A stretch of DNA of 64,000 bases. It comes from Talpa occidentalis. Its lineage: Eukaryota > Chordata > Mammalia > Eulipotyphla > Talpidae. Within the stretch, counting starts at the first letter, position 1. Every line of letters begins with the position of its first letter. A model generated the notes under the pieces. That model ran no database searches. It was not told where the DNA came from and saw nothing but the letters and a program-made list of their open reading frames with translations. The position numbers and the translations under genes were made by a program. The stretch spans positions 86,594,678 through 86,658,677 of the forward strand of contig NW_023602073.1 in the NCBI RefSeq assembly GCF_014898055.3. Direction: 5' to 3'. Shown here piece by piece: positions 11,591 through 24,845 of this stretch.

Positions 11591-14500
11591 GTGTATGAGG
11601 TTTCCTTTTACTCTTTCCTCAAAACAGAGGAGGAAAGAGCACAAGAGCATGAATATTTAATGTGATCTTTTCAAAAACTGAAAAAGTACGCCATTCTAGC
11701 AGTAGGTTTTTTCAAAACACAAAATTTTATCACGTACAATGGCAACTCAAAGGCCCTACACCTTTGCTTACTTTTCCTCCAGGAATATTTTTTGAGAATT
11801 TCTTCACATTTTTTAAAATCCTAGATGAGTGATTGTTAAGGGTTTATTCAATAGTTACATCACTCAGATTCCACACTTTTATGCTGTGCTATTGCAGAGA
11901 TTGAACTATAGGTTTTCCTCAAAGACCCTCCCTCAGCTATTTGTAGAAGTTCGGGGGGCGGGGGGTGAGGTGAATAACTGTGCCTTATATGCTGTCTTGA
12001 CAACTGTCAAGAGACTTTCTGACACTTTCTCCTCTCTTTTTCTTGCTGCCAGTGGCCTCTCCTGACATCCTTGGAGCTGTCGAGATGTTATCAAAAGCAT
12101 CAGGGACAGAGATGAAGGGACAAGGAAGAGATCTCAGGGAGGGGTAGAAACCAACCAAACTTCCCACACATTAAAGATAATGGCAGGACCAGAATCCCTG
12201 ATGCCTTTAATGTCTTTAAGATCACAGAAGCAACAAGAGTCACAGACATGTCTGCTGCAACAAGCCTCTTCCTGGAATTGTGGATGTACTGATATTGGGA
12301 ACAGGGGTGGCTACTGGGTTTCTTTTGGGACAGGAGTCCCGAAAGGACAAGAAATGGTTGAAAATGGGAACAAGGTGTCATAAATGATCTTGAAGTTGCA
12401 TTTGCTTAAAAAGAACACTCGTGGCATCTGCTGATACTTATTTGGTAGAGCTTTGAAGTATTGCTCATGAAGATTATAGAATAGGTAAGCCTTACTCCCA
12501 AGCTATCTTTTGAAAATGGCACAGGTGGAAAATCCATCTTGTCCTAATTCATTTTAGATTGTCATCTTATGGGGACAATATGTCAAAGGTTTGGTCATGT
12601 TTAAAGGACACTGACAAAAATTCTTTGGGTGCAGGTTAAAAAAGACCAAAAGTCAGTGATATGCTGTTAAACCAGCACTCCTGAAAAAGAAAAAATCCCT
12701 AATTGGTAAAATTTTCAGATTTCCCTGTTGTAAACATCCCCAATGTAGCCAATTTCAAGATACCAACATGGCATCACTGAAATCAGTTAAGAAGAGATGA
12801 GCACTAGCAGTTCCTGCAAGGCAGTGCCAATTAATTCCAACACACCACTGAGAAAGAGCCACGTAACTGCTGCAACCTCAACCCTCTGCTCTTACTTTTC
12901 CACCAGAATCAGACTGAAGAAACTCCAAGCATTCTACATAAGATGCTATGAAGGTGAAAGTAGGAAAGATAAACCCGGCATTACTTGTATTGCTTCATTT
13001 AACCATCTCTCTGCCTGACAGAGTACATTCTAACCAGTCCAGCTTCGGTCCATGGCACCGTGGTGTTTCAAAGCAAAACTGGAAAGCAGTTAGGAGGGAA
13101 AACTCAGAAGGAAAGAATTTATCTTCCTAAAGCGTGTGACAATGAGTTCGGGAGAAAATATTTAAGTTCATATGGATGAACTTAAAACAATGGCCTCTGA
13201 AAAGAAAACAAGCTGGATTTTTTAACCAAAGTCAATGTTTTGTTCTTGTTTTCTTTTATTAGAAATAAAGCTCAGTTCATAAGGATATTGGCTTTCTCAT
13301 CTTCCTCACACTCCTCATTTCAGCAACCTCTTGGCCAGAGATACCTCGTGGGAGAGCCTGGGTCTGTGATATTTCAGTAACAGTTACTGATGTGTTGATA
13401 CAGTCAGGGCTTGCTCTCTGCTCACTATGAGGTAACTACCTCAAATACAGTCCAAAAAAATGATGTCAACGCTATATACAAACAAACGGTGACCTTGTAG
13501 ACTTCTAATGCATTGCAAATGATATAAGCAGAGGGATGCTCATTGGTCAGGGTCCTTCATGATTTTCTGAGAACATATTAGAACTGGGAAAGAACTATTG
13601 TGAAAAACCAAGAATTAGTCATCAGTTATGTTGGCTAAGAGGTTAAATGGACATTCCAAGAAAATGAACTGCTCACTGGACATTTCCAAGAAATTGACTG
13701 TTGGCTTTGTGCCTCAGTTTCTCCATCTAAGGCAGGAAACCACCAATTGTTATATTTTTTATTGGGGTAAACTATGAGGTTTCACGATTTTTTTAAGTGG
13801 AAAGAAAGATTTTAGAGACAAGGTCCTACATACCATGGCTGCCTTAGTAATGTTGCATTGTAACAATTCCTGCATTATCTCTGTTACATTCTATTACCAT
13901 GGCACAGTGACAGTCCAAAGACAACTAGTTTTACTCTCATGAACTCAAGAATATGCTTCTTCCAGCTGTGCTTAGTTGTAAGTCTGCCAGTGGGTCCTTT
14001 TGGGCAGGAAATATTTGTCAAAGAGGGTTCATGCTTCATCATAGATTATGTATAAATAGTGATGATATAAAAGACAGAATATTATGATTTTTGTCATTCA
14101 CTAAGCTATGGGATAAACTCAACATCTGGACTTCATACTTTGAAAAAGACTATTCCCAGCACATGATGAGTATATTCAGCTCAGGAACTCTGCTTTTTAT
14201 CTTCTCTATTCAACAGGGTTTTGATTAGTCAAAAGTTAATCCAAGTAAGGAATAAGATAAATTTAATTCAAGTAAGAAATAAAAACAGAAACAGAAATTA
14301 TACTTATTTTTGTTTGCATATTACAGCTTTGGTATACTTACCATTTCCTTCATCCCACAAGATTAGAAACCACTTGAAGGCAAAAACTGTCTCATTCAAT
14401 GTTGTAGCCCTTTCAGCAATTAGCACAGGGCTTATACGTAATGCACAAACAATACATCTTTGTGTAACTGGATTAGGCTGTGGGGGAGGGGGACTGGAAA

Positions 14501-15064
14501 GACAGGGAATGAGAAAATGCAATGGACATCAGCATATTCTACTTGATCTCTTAGAAAAGGTGGCTCCATCTGGCTCAAATAAACTGAAAAATGTAAAAAA
14601 TGTAAACTAATCTCTAAAAAATTCTCGGAAATCATAAGGATGCTCTAGAATGTTGCTTCTACTCATGGCCTCTTCATTAAAAAGATGGAGAATTTACATA
14701 AATTCCCAAATAGTGGAGAGAAATCAGAAAAGCCAAAAAGTGACTAAAAAGTTCAGAAACTACATAAATTTTGAATGACTCCAACAAAAAAGCTCTGCCA
14801 GAGGCAGGGGTTACAAACAAGCTGCTGACCAACTTGATAGGCCAATATTACATTCTCCCCAAATGACCTCTAGTGAAATGTCTCCAGACCTTTGAATTCT
14901 TACCACAAAATGTTAACACAAAGATCCTTTAATATAGCAGTTACACTTGTTTGTTGAAGGAGAAAATCTAATCTACTAAAAGCTTTAAGGAAAGGTTAAA
15001 TGGGTAGTAAGCAAATAAAAGCAAATGATCATGATTGGATGTTGGTTCACAGATTTGGAAGTTT
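11591..15064. other. Unique DNA, no feature recognised
   Basis: The longest frame, 14221-14610 plus (129 codons), is AT-rich, has no domain and contains repeated KNKNRNRN-like text, so I do not call it a gene. No named repeat is evident. Confidence 0.4.
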
Positions 15065-17176
15065 TCCAAGTGAAATCTTTATTTTTTTATTTTTTTATTT
15101 TTATATTCCCCATACAATTGCAACCCCGATTTTGACCCCAATCTCTCCCCTCCCCCTCAAAGAGTGTCTCTGGTTCATAGTTGTTTGTTGATTTTGATTT
15201 TTTCCTTTCTTATAGTTATTCTTTTTCCTGGTCCATATTTAGGTTTTCTAGATTCCTGTTATGAGTGAGACCATCCATTATTTTTCTTTTTCTTTCTGGC
15301 TTATTTCGCTGAGCATGATCCCTTCCAGCTCCATCCATGTTGCTGCAAATTGCATGTGCTTACCTTTTTTGAATGCCAAGAAATATTCCATTGTGTATAT
15401 GTACCACATCTTCTTGATCCCATCTATTTTTGGACATTTGGGTTGTTTCCAAAGCTTAGCTATTGTAAATTGTGCTGCTATAAACCTAGGGGTGCAAATG
15501 CTCTTTGGAATTAATGTTTCTGTGTCCTTTGGGTAAATACCTAGGAGTGGAATTTCTGGATCATATGGAAGCCTAATAATGAAAACTGCATGGTACTGGA
15601 ACCAGAACAGACACATGGACCAATGGAACTGAATAGAAAACCCAGAAATAAACCCACAGATCTATGGTCAACTAATCTTTGACAAAGGAGCAAAGAACAT
15701 GCACTGGAGCAAAGAAAGTTTGTTCAATAAATGGTACTGGGAAAACTAGGTCGCTACATGCAAAAGAATGAAACTTGACTACTACCTCACACCATGCACA
15801 ACACCAACTCAAAATGGATTAAAGAACTAGACATAAGACCTGAAACCATAAAATATATAGAAGGCAATACAGGCGAAACACTACATGACATGCACCTTGA
15901 AGACATCTTTACAGACGCATCACCCAAAGCAGTGATAGTGAAAGCAGAGATCAACAGCTGGGACTACATCAAATTAAGGAGCTTCTGCACAGCAAAAGAG
16001 ACAATAACCAAAACAAAGAGACACCCCACCGAATGGGAGAAAATTTTTGCACCCAACACTAATGATAAAGGACTGATCACAAAAATCTACAAAGAGCTGA
16101 CTCAACAAAAACAAAGAAAATAATCCAGTCAAAAAATGGGCAGAAGAACTGTTGGTGGGAGTGCAAACTGGTCCAACCACTATGGAGAGCTGTGTGGAGA
16201 TTTCTGGACCTACTAAACATAGAGCTTCCATATGATCCAGCAATTCCACACCTAGGTATTTACCCAAAGGACACAGAAACATCAATTCCAAAGAACACCT
16301 GCACCCCTATGTTTATAGCAGCACTATTTACAATAGCTAAGCTTTGGAAACAGCCCAAATGCCCAAAAATAGATGACTGGATCAAGAAGATGTGGTACAT
16401 ATATACCATGGAATATTACTCAGCATTCAAAAAAGATAAACACATGCAATTTGCAGCAACATGGATGGCGCTGGAAGGGATCATGCTCAGCAAAATAAGC
16501 CAGAAAGAAAAAGAAAAATACCGGATGGTCTCACTCATAGCAGGAATCTAGAAAACTTAAATAAGGGACCAGGAAAATGAATAACTATAAGAAAGTGAAA
16601 ATCAAAATCAATAAACAACTATGAACCAGAGACACTTTTTGGGGGGTGGGGGGTGGGAGGGGAGGGATTGGGGTCAGAATGGGGGGGTTGCAATTGTATG
16701 GGGAATATAAAAATAAAATTTATTATTAAAAAAAGAATAAAAATATTTGCAACATGCAAAAAAAATGATTGATAGAGCAAAGAGTGCTATTTAGCTTTCT
16801 TGAAAATTAAGTCAACAATGGAATATAGTCTAGAGATGAGTAGATTTAAATAAAAAAAACAAATGCCTTGTAAAAAAAAAAATGGGCAGAAGAGCTAAAA
16901 AGAAACTTCTCCAAGGAGGAAATACAAATGGCCAACAGGCATATGAAAAAATGTTCAACGTCAGCTTGCAATCAGGGAAATGCAAATCAAAACTACAATG
17001 AGATACCACCTCACACCAGTGAGAATGGCACATATTAAAAAAACTAGCAGGAACAAATGTTGGCGAGGATTTGGAGATAAAGGATTTGTCCTGCATTGCT
17101 GGTGGGAGTGCAAGCTGGTCCAACCACTATGGAGAGCTGTGTGGAGATTCTTCAACCTATCCAAGTGAAATCTTTA
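15065..17176 (-). mobile_element. Twin-primed (5'-inverted) L1 insertion with 17-bp target-site duplication
   Basis: The insertion is flanked by tccaagtgaaatcttta at 15065-15081 and 17160-17176. The 3' part of L1 (T-rich tract, 3' UTR and the last ~110 ORF2 residues) lies on the minus strand at 15082-15574. The upstream part of ORF2 lies inverted on the plus strand at 15575-16147 and resumes at 16893-17159. The inverted part ends at V-W-R-F-F-N-L and the 3' part starts at L-P-Y-D-P, so the two pieces abut on the L1 map with only a few codons lost. This is the classic product of twin priming. A younger L1 at 16148-16875 interrupts the inverted part. Confidence 0.88.
16131..16892 (+). mobile_element. 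Nested young 5'-truncated L1 with a 3' transduced segment
   Basis: The duplication aaaaaatgggcagaaga is at 16131-16147 and 16876-16892, and it sits inside the inverted L1. The body starts at the C-W-W-E-C-K-L region of ORF2 (about 16148). It keeps ORF2 to its last residues (S-L-I-A-G-I, stop near 16550) and has a G-rich 3' UTR at 16620-16690 and a first A-rich end near 16725-16733. About 135 bp of non-L1 sequence follow (16734-16871). They contain AATAAA at 16849-16854 and then a poly(A) run from 16872, 18 nt downstream. This is the layout of a 3' transduction. Confidence 0.85.
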
Positions 17177-17194
17177 ACTGATCCCCTCTTCCAA

Positions 17195-17195
<1 letters not shown>

Positions 17196-17273
<78 letters not shown>
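17196..17273. repeat. Compound (CT)n(CA)n microsatellite
   Basis: About 45 bp of CT repeats pass directly into about 33 bp of CA repeats on the plus strand. Confidence 0.97.
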
Positions 17274-17275
<2 letters not shown>

Positions 17276-17339
17276 GGAAGGCAGGAAGAGACCTAAGAAA
17301 AAGGCAAGGCACTGATCATTGGTAGATGGAAAGCTTTGT

Positions 17340-17770
17340 AAATAATATAAGTGCCCAAAGACAGATTTATAGATTAGGAAAATATGGTATATATACATGA
17401 TGGAATACTATTCAGCTATCTGAAAAAAAAGATAAACTCATGTCATTTGGGACAACATGGATGAAACTGGAGGGGACTATGCTAAGTGAAATAAGCCAAA
17501 AGGAGAAAGACAAATACTGCATGATGTCACTAATATGTGGAATATAGAGAAAAGAAACAAAGGATCAGATAGAGCCAAACCAATAACGAACCCTAGAAAA
17601 CTGCCTGTAGAACTACCAGAGGGGAAAGGTGGAAGGAAAGGGTGAGAGTAAAGTGGTCAGGAGGCACACAGTGGACTATGGTAGAACACTATGGTGTTTT
17701 AGTGGTGAGTGTGGTGTGGTAATAGCTGTATAAATCTTATACAGTGGTATAGATAAATGTTGCCTCAATT
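17340..17770 (+). mobile_element. Old L1 3' end fragment
   Basis: The text atggaatactattcagc, ttgggacaacatggatgaaac, gaaataagccaaaaggag and tggactatggtagaac is the C-terminal ORF2 plus 3' UTR of L1 on the plus strand, with stops throughout. A related 3' UTR is at 22345-22735. Confidence 0.8.
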
Positions 17771-17939
17771 TTACAAAAAGTGAATATTTGTCAATATTTA
17801 TGCCAAAAGCATTAGCATTACAAGTATCAGTCAATTTTTAACAAAATATATCTTGGAAGTACAGTTTTTAAATTCATTTCAAAATTGATAGTCATCTGTC
17901 TCTAGGCTGAAGTGGAGACCGATAGGAGTGGAACCAACA

Positions 17940-18535
17940 GAGGGAAACTATAGTAGTCAGTATAATTTGACTTCTACTGCCTCTTGGATCCCCTCTCCTC
18001 CCACCTCTGCAATAACCACTCTCCAGAAGTGTCAGCCTCTAACTCATACTCTGCAGAACTTTCAGAAAATGTATTTAACATAATCCTCTGCTCAAAATTA
18101 AATCATTTGCTTTTCCCCTAAAGTAATCTCTACAATCCTCCATGTCCTAGACCTGGTCAAGCTCTCTATATTCTCTCTACACCCTTTCCCTCAAAGAATC
18201 AAGACGAATAGCTATTCCCTAAACATATCATTCTTTCTCAGGCCTCTGGACCCTCTCCTCCTTCCCACCTTTAGTTCTTCTCTTACTTCAAGTGTCAATT
18301 GAAGCACTACTTTTTCTTCCTTGATTCCCTTAGGAAAACTTAGCTGCTTCTTCCTTTATGTTCCTGAATGTTATCCACATATAACGATGGTAACTTCCAT
18401 GTTTATTTGCTTATGTGTAAGCTTCTTGAAACAAGAACCTAATTTTTTAAAAAATTTTCTCCTATCACCTAATACAGTGCCTGGCCTATTATAGGCAACT
18501 GGATATTTACTAAATGTTGAGTAAATGGATCTGCT
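17940..18535 (+). repeat. L2 LINE 3' region
   Basis: The order of C/T-rich blocks, an agtgtcaattgaagcac segment and a final acagtgcctggcctatt...taaatgttgagtaaatgg end match the L2 3' UTR on the plus strand as I know it. It is diverged, with approximate boundaries. Confidence 0.65.
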
Positions 18536-20474
18536 GAGTTCCCATAGTCATTTGCAGATTTCATTCCATTAAGTTGTAAGACTGTTCTTTTTACAACTAA
18601 TTTACAGTATATTTTTATGTATCTTTCTTTTCAACATATTTCGCTTTCTTCATTTAGTCCTTAGGACAGTCCATCTGTTTGTGCTTAATACCTACTAAGA
18701 ACAATAAACTATCTAATCCCATCGATGTGCTAAGACCATTATTTTGCTGAATCTTACAAATTTGAAACTTTCCCAAGTATCCATGGTATATTTATTGTGA
18801 AATTTAGAGGATGACCATACCACAAACTACTTTGGGAATTAATTCCAAAATACACAATCAGACTGATTCAATTATAAAGATTTTTACTTAAAATCAACCA
18901 GTTTTCAAAAATCATAAAATTTTCATTTTCTGAAGCTACCAATGTAGATTCCTTTGAGAATAAATTCCCAGACCTTGTTCCATTCATCATTTAAGTCTTG
19001 CCTTTTATAGTTAAAGGCATGTACTCTGCTATGCAGAAGTAGTATTTGCCGCTGCAATCACTATAAAATATAACAAACTCTTATACTTAATGAGCCAAAG
19101 CCCAGATTCTCTACAGTGACATAACTGTGCTTCTTATTAACTGAATGCTTTGGATGTAGCCAATAGCTACCTTGGTAAAAAAAAAAAAATGTTTAGCCCA
19201 AAATTTGAATAATCTAACCTACGCTTTATAGTCATTCACAGAGAAGATTGTGGCTACAGAGAATGGCATGCTCTTTGTGAATGAGACTATGCACCTTAGT
19301 GGTTTCAAGTCCATGGTGGCTTCTTCAGTGGTAAACATTTAGTTTACCCGGGTTCACACCCATTGACTTTCATTTGGACAAGCCTGAAAGCTCCAAGCAG
19401 CAAGAACTGCCAACTTCTGCATAGTTTCTACCCACAACCATCAATCTCTCCCTGGCAATAAAAGCAGACGGAACCTTGGTTTGCCCCAGTGTCACCTGGA
19501 AAGATGATGAATCTTTCAACGAATCTGAGCCAAGAATGATGTTCTCCAGCCGATATAAATTCTGTGTGCAACATATTCTACCAGCTGTATAATTTGGGGT
19601 GGCAGATTCTCTTCCACAATGTGGCACATTGCCAGGGATGGCTAATTAAGCCAGCTGCTTTTAAAAAAGTAAGACACTGGCACCAAGTGTCTTACCAATG
19701 ATTTAAAACACCTTCTCCTTTGTTTTTTTATTTGTTTTTTTACTTTGTTGGTTAACATTGGTGTCATATAAATGAAGTCATCAACACAGGGAGGAGACAA
19801 CTTACCTCCTCCCAAATAACATTATTTTGAGGAGATATTTCATCAAAAACAAAAAAGAAATTATTTAAGCACAAAGTTGATGTGAACATAGATGACATAC
19901 AAATTTGTGTGGCTTAAGAAACCCGATATATTTTTAGCTAAAATAAGGTTTAAATGAAGGTAGAAAGAAAAGACAAAGTGGCCATAAACATACAGCTTTA
20001 AATTTTCAAAGAATTATTTTTCCCGTAAGAAACACTAGTAATATAATTTGAAACTCAAGTCTCCAAAAATCACTTGCAATTTACATTTGTCTTCTTCCTT
20101 TGTTTGCTGTTTAATTGGCAAGAAGCATTTTCAGTGAAAAATGCAGCTCACTATGCACATTACTTTGAATTAAGAATGGATTTTTCAAATCTCAGAAGAA
20201 CTTTGGATAAGATAAAATGTCATTTAATAGAAACTTTATAGCTGACCACGTAAAGAGGATGACCTTGATTTTCATTGCTGGGTTTGTAGATATGATTTTA
20301 TTTATCAAGCTGAGATTAATTTATGTCATAGGACAAGTGAAAGACAGAAACTAATTATTTAAGAAGTAGTGAAGAGTAAATTTTGAAGGTTAACAATGAA
20401 GACTAAAAGTTCAAGTTAATTTTGATTTGTAGGTGTATGAGTTTTTGATGAAGGAATCTTTTGAAAGATCTTTT
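18536..20474. other. Unique DNA, no feature recognised
   Basis: A less AT-rich patch at 19240-19650 stands out slightly, but it has no clear coding signature. Confidence 0.4.
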
Positions 20475-22250
20475 AATTTCTTCATTCTAATTTAATTTTT
20501 ATTATGTTATTGAGGTAATGGTTTACACACTGTATGTTTTAGGAGCATAGGTTCACACCTCTACCACATATGTTATTATACCATGCCTACCAACAAAACA
20601 CCATAATTCTCCACCATAGTCGAGTAAGCTCCCTCCCTCCCTTTGACTCCCCTTTCATTCCTCATCCAGGCCTTCTGGTAGCCTCAGTTCTTCAGTCATA
20701 TTTCAAGGGTTTTTTTTTTTTAAATTTTGTTCTTTTGCTTTAGGTCTTACATTCTAGTCTATAATCCATTTTGGGTTAATTTGTGTGTATTGTATAAGAC
20801 AGTGGTCTAGTTTCATCTTTTGCATGTGGCTGTCCAATACCATTTGTTGAATAGGCTTCCTTTCTCCATCATATACTATTGGATTCTTTGTCATAAATTT
20901 ACTGTCCATTTAAGTGTGGGCTTATTTCTGGTATTTTTAATTCTATTCCATTGAGCTCTGTGTCTATTTTATTCTACCACCCTATTGTTTTGATCATTAT
21001 TGCTTTGTAGTATAATTTGAAGTCTGAGAAATATAATACCTCCATTTTTCTGAAATCTTCTTGTAGTTTTGATAATTTTGTCATATTAAGGATTTTTCCT
21101 AGGGTTTTTGTATAGAGCCATCAATTGGGGTGAATTCCTCTGCCTCCTCATTCTGTCTGATGTTCTGTGATTATTTTTATGGATTAAGCTATATTGCTTT
21201 ACTTCTTAGTTTTGTGATAATCTTGCGTTAGAATTGCAGGTCACAGGGTATTGGCTTAGGATGTTGATCTTGGATGCTATGTTTTCTATTGCTGTGCTGG
21301 TTAAAACCTTATTAGCCATCAGGATGACTGGGATTAAAGAGTGAGCATAGGATGGTAGTGTAAGAACCCAGTCTACAGGTTGATGGCTAGAAATGCAGGG
21401 TGTGGGGGGGTTGCTCTCATTAATTGCCACAGGTATAAGCCTGTCTTGGTGCTGTAGTCATCTGAGCCAATGGAAGGATCTGTTATCACTAGCTGGTCAA
21501 GTCATGCCCACCAGTGGCAGTCTCCCAGAAGCCCCAAATTGCATCCTAGTTCTGATCTCAGCAGGTTTTTCCTACAGTGACTTTTTCCTGTTCAGGCATG
21601 AGTGAGATAGATAGTCAGTGGGCTGTTGACTGAGACTCAGGCAGACACCACAGGAAGTTTAAGATTGTGTAATGGTTAAGCTGTCCAGATGTCTGCCAAG
21701 GCCAGATAGGGCACAGGACTACCAAACTAGCTGCCAGCAGCCCTATGCATGTCAGCTCAATTTCCCCCTCCCCCAACAGTTAATGTTCTTTCTGGGAAGC
21801 AGCACTCACCTACCTTCAGTGCTCTTAGAGCAATGGGGAGCCTCTGGAGTCCAGATAGGGGAACAACAGTTGACTTTTAGAGCTCCATATTAGACACCTG
21901 TAGCCCCAGTTTGTTAACCCAACTCCTGCCCAGCAGTTTGTGTTCTCTATGATTTTCACCAGTGACCTAATTGCTATAGGCTAGGAGGCAAAGGAAAGTC
22001 CCAGAAGTCCAGGCAGGGGAGGGGTGGGATACTCTCCTAGTATCCCAGCATCATTCCAGGTGTGATCATTTTCATATTTTCTTATTCTTTCCAGTTGGTC
22101 TCTGTCTCCCCTCTTTGTGGAGACAGCAATTGTCAAGTCCTCAGTTCTCTTCCAGTGCAGCTGCTCTCTCACTGATAAAGGCCCACGGCATCCATGAAGG
22201 AAGAGAGAACTCCAAACTGCTGTTAATCTACCATCTTAGATCCCTGGTCT
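20475..22250 (-). mobile_element. Old L1, 3' end plus probable 5' UTR, internally deleted
   Basis: At 20475-20700 the reversed 3' UTR is visible (tggttta-cacactg, accatagtcgag). At 20700-21130 reversed ORF2 follows, with a tccattttgggttaattt block and gtagtataatttgaagtctg. The segment 21200-22250, ending ctaccatcttagatccctgg, resembles an old L1 5' end on the minus strand. That part is weaker and rests on style rather than alignment. Most of ORF1 and ORF2 is missing. Confidence 0.6.
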
Positions 22251-22344
22251 AAAGATCTTTATTTTCAACTGTGGCTAAAGATCATTCTATAGTGCTATCA
22301 GCCAAACATTCAGTTCAGATTACACATAGTAAATCTTCATCGTG

Positions 22345-22735
22345 AAAGCAAACTGTATTTTTAAAAAAGATAAAATATTTTCATTTGTGACAATGTGGGT
22401 GGAAATGGAAGGGGTTATGCTAAGCAAAACATGTCAGAAGGGAAAAAACAATGCTGGATGATGTTGCTTACATGTGGAATATAGAGAAATTAAACAAAGA
22501 AACAGAAAATCAAAACCAAAACAAATCCTAGAAATCTGACTGTAAAATTGAATCTATCAGAAGGGGAAGGTAGAGAGGAGATAACGAAGAAGGGAGGGTA
22601 CCCAATGGACTATGGTGGAGGATTATGTGTACTTTGGTGGTGGATATGGTGTAATGATATATGAGCCCATACCCCTAAATCACACACAATGCTGTAAACC
22701 GTTGTTACATTAATAAAAGTAATACAATGTTTTTT
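22345..22735 (+). mobile_element. Old L1 3' end fragment
   Basis: The blocks gtgacaatgtgggtggaaatgg, ttatgctaagcaaaac, acatgtggaatatagag, caatggactatggtggagg and a closing gctgtaaaccgttgttac...aataaaag are L1 3' end landmarks on the plus strand. Confidence 0.8.
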
Positions 22736-23404
22736 AAAACACACTATACTTTGAAATCTATACAAATGCAAACCATGCCACTCTTTTTAGTCTTTTTAGT
22801 CAAACTTAATTGGGCCTGAAAGGAAATCAAAGTGGGTGTAAACATAGAAGAGAATTTCCTAAATATTATTTACTGGCATTTTTCAAATTGAATATAATGA
22901 AAATAATTTAAATATCAAAGTATTTCTATAGAGAACTGTCCTCTACAAATAGAATAACACCACCCAAAATAACTGAAGAAAAATGTCTTTGTCATTTTAC
23001 TTCAAAGACAGCACATCAGACACTGAATAAATTTGAAAAATCCATTTGTATTTGAACTTTTAATTAATTAAATTTACTTTAATCAGGCTGGTAAGTACAA
23101 AGCATGAATTTTTGCCATGCCTTCCTCTTAACTCGCTAATTGACTGTGACATCTTTTGACTGCTGAGCCTGAATACAGTCCCAGAAACTTCAACATATCA
23201 CTCAAACCATCTCTACTGATAGTTTAGAGTTCCTATTCACAAAAATAAGTTTGGCATTTCTGCTCTCAATTCCTTTAAAATAAAATGTGATTAATTTTTA
23301 TGCACTCCTTACTGTATAAATAAGATAATAAATAATTCTTTTTTAAAACAGATGGTTAATTAAGAAGCTCCACTAACCAGAAAGTTGATCAAACCTTAAC
23401 AAGA
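22736..23404. other. Unique DNA, no feature recognised
   Basis: I see no gene or named repeat here. Confidence 0.4.
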
Positions 23405-23650
23405 CTGGAACAGTGAAGTATTGGAAACAACTTAAGTGACCAACAATAGTGGAATTGTTAGACAAATTACAGTTTATTCATTTGATGGGAAATTACACAG
23501 AAAATAAGAAGTAGATATAAAACTGCATCTTCAGTACAATGCTAATTTTGTAACAAATGTATATCTCAAACTCTTCAGCAATTTTTTGTTTAGTGAAATT
23601 GTGTATGATATTTTTCTTTAAATGTATTTTTCCCAAGTAGCTTAAAGGAA
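23405..23650 (+). repeat. Ancient L1M-type fragment
   Basis: The blocks gtattggaaacaacttaagtg, ttagacaaattacag and tttagtgaaattgtgtatga resemble the ORF2 end and 3' UTR of ancient L1 families on the plus strand. It is highly diverged. Confidence 0.45.
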
Positions 23651-23934
23651 ACATGTATTATTGTTGCATTAAAATTTATTTTCTTAAAATAAAACTATTT
23701 GACATAAAGATACCATATTATAAGAGAAGGGACACACACAAGAATGAAAGGACTGACAAAGAACATTAATAACTGAAACTTGATCCCCAATGGTAGGTGT
23801 TATGTACTAAAAAATGTGCACAGTAATTCCCAGCAATGCAAAGGCTACAAGTGACACAGCAGCATTCCCACCACACTCAAACCAAGACTAGTACAAACAC
23901 CAGCTGGTCATCTTGGATTACTCTGTGTAAGGTT

Positions 23935-24330
23935 TTAGATTCTCTCTTTTTCTCCTATCCTTCCCCTTCTGCTTTTTTCTTCTTTCCTGAAAATCTATCT
24001 CCTCCATGAAATCTCTCTTCATTTCCACATATCACAACCTCTACCTCCCTACAAACCTAGCATATGCAATGTCTATACCACTCATTTTGCATTCAGAGTT
24101 TATACCCCAACTGAATCTTTACATTTATACCAAACTGGATTTTCTACCAGGAAAGGGATAATATTGAAAATTATTTTGTAGCCTTATTCAGTCATTCAAG
24201 AACTAGCTTTTGTACACATGTGTGCTAGACACTGTTTAAGATAATGAGAATATACAGGTGAAATTAAACAGAGAGAGAAAAAGATCCCTGCCATAAAGAG
24301 CTTATATTCAGTGCTGGACCTAGGTGGTAC
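23935..24330. repeat. L2-like fragments (two short pieces)
   Basis: Plus-strand L2 style is seen at 23935-24160 (ctccatgaaatctctcttc...). The segment 24185-24325 (cattcaagaactagc, gtgtgctagacactgtttaag, gatccctgccataaagagctta) is the reverse orientation of an L2/MIR-type 3' end. Assignments rest on remembered consensus patterns. Confidence 0.45.
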
Positions 24331-24414
24331 CATGTCAAATGAAATGCAAATGCTCCATAAATTATTACAATGGTGGTGACAGATATGAAGACAGAAACAA
24401 TGGTAAAGAGCAAT

Positions 24415-24845
24415 ATATTAGTTTTCTATTATTCCCATGACTATCATATATATAATTAGCTTTAAACAACATTCACTCATTACCTCACAATTTTCTGTGA
24501 GTCAGAAGCCGGAGTATTGTGTAGCTCAGTTGAGTTTTCTGCTTAGAGGTTCATAAGGATAAAATCAAAGTGTCAGTAGGTTTGTGTTCCTTACTAGAAG
24601 CTATGGGAAAGAATCTGCTTCCACATTTATTCAGGTTGTTGGCAGAATTTAGTTCCTTGTGGTTATAGGACTGGAGTCCCTGTTGCTTGCTCTTGTCAGC
24701 TGGGAGGTCTTTACCTACTAGAGCCATCTCTTTGATTCTCATCATGGCTCTCTACATCTCAGCACTAACAACAGCACGTTTCATTTCTTACACTTAGAAT
24801 CTCTCTGACTCTTTTGCTGTGTCTGTATTGACTCCAGGTGGGAAA
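24415..24845. repeat. Mammal-wide interspersed repeat, family not named
   Basis: The blocks attagttttctattattccc, ttaaacaacattcactc, gtgagtcagaagcc, atcaaagtgtcagtaggtttgtgttcctt and ctcatcatggctct occur in the order of a widespread mammalian repeat whose exact family name I cannot give with confidence. Confidence 0.45.

Noticed and set aside
14221..14610. 129-codon plus-strand frame
   Set aside because: Low-complexity start, no domain, overlapping frames on the other strand, and no supporting context.
16141..16160. The 16.15 kb junction as an internal deletion in one L1
   Set aside because: The missing segment reappears at 16893-17159 after a 17-bp repeat, so it is a nested insertion rather than a deletion.
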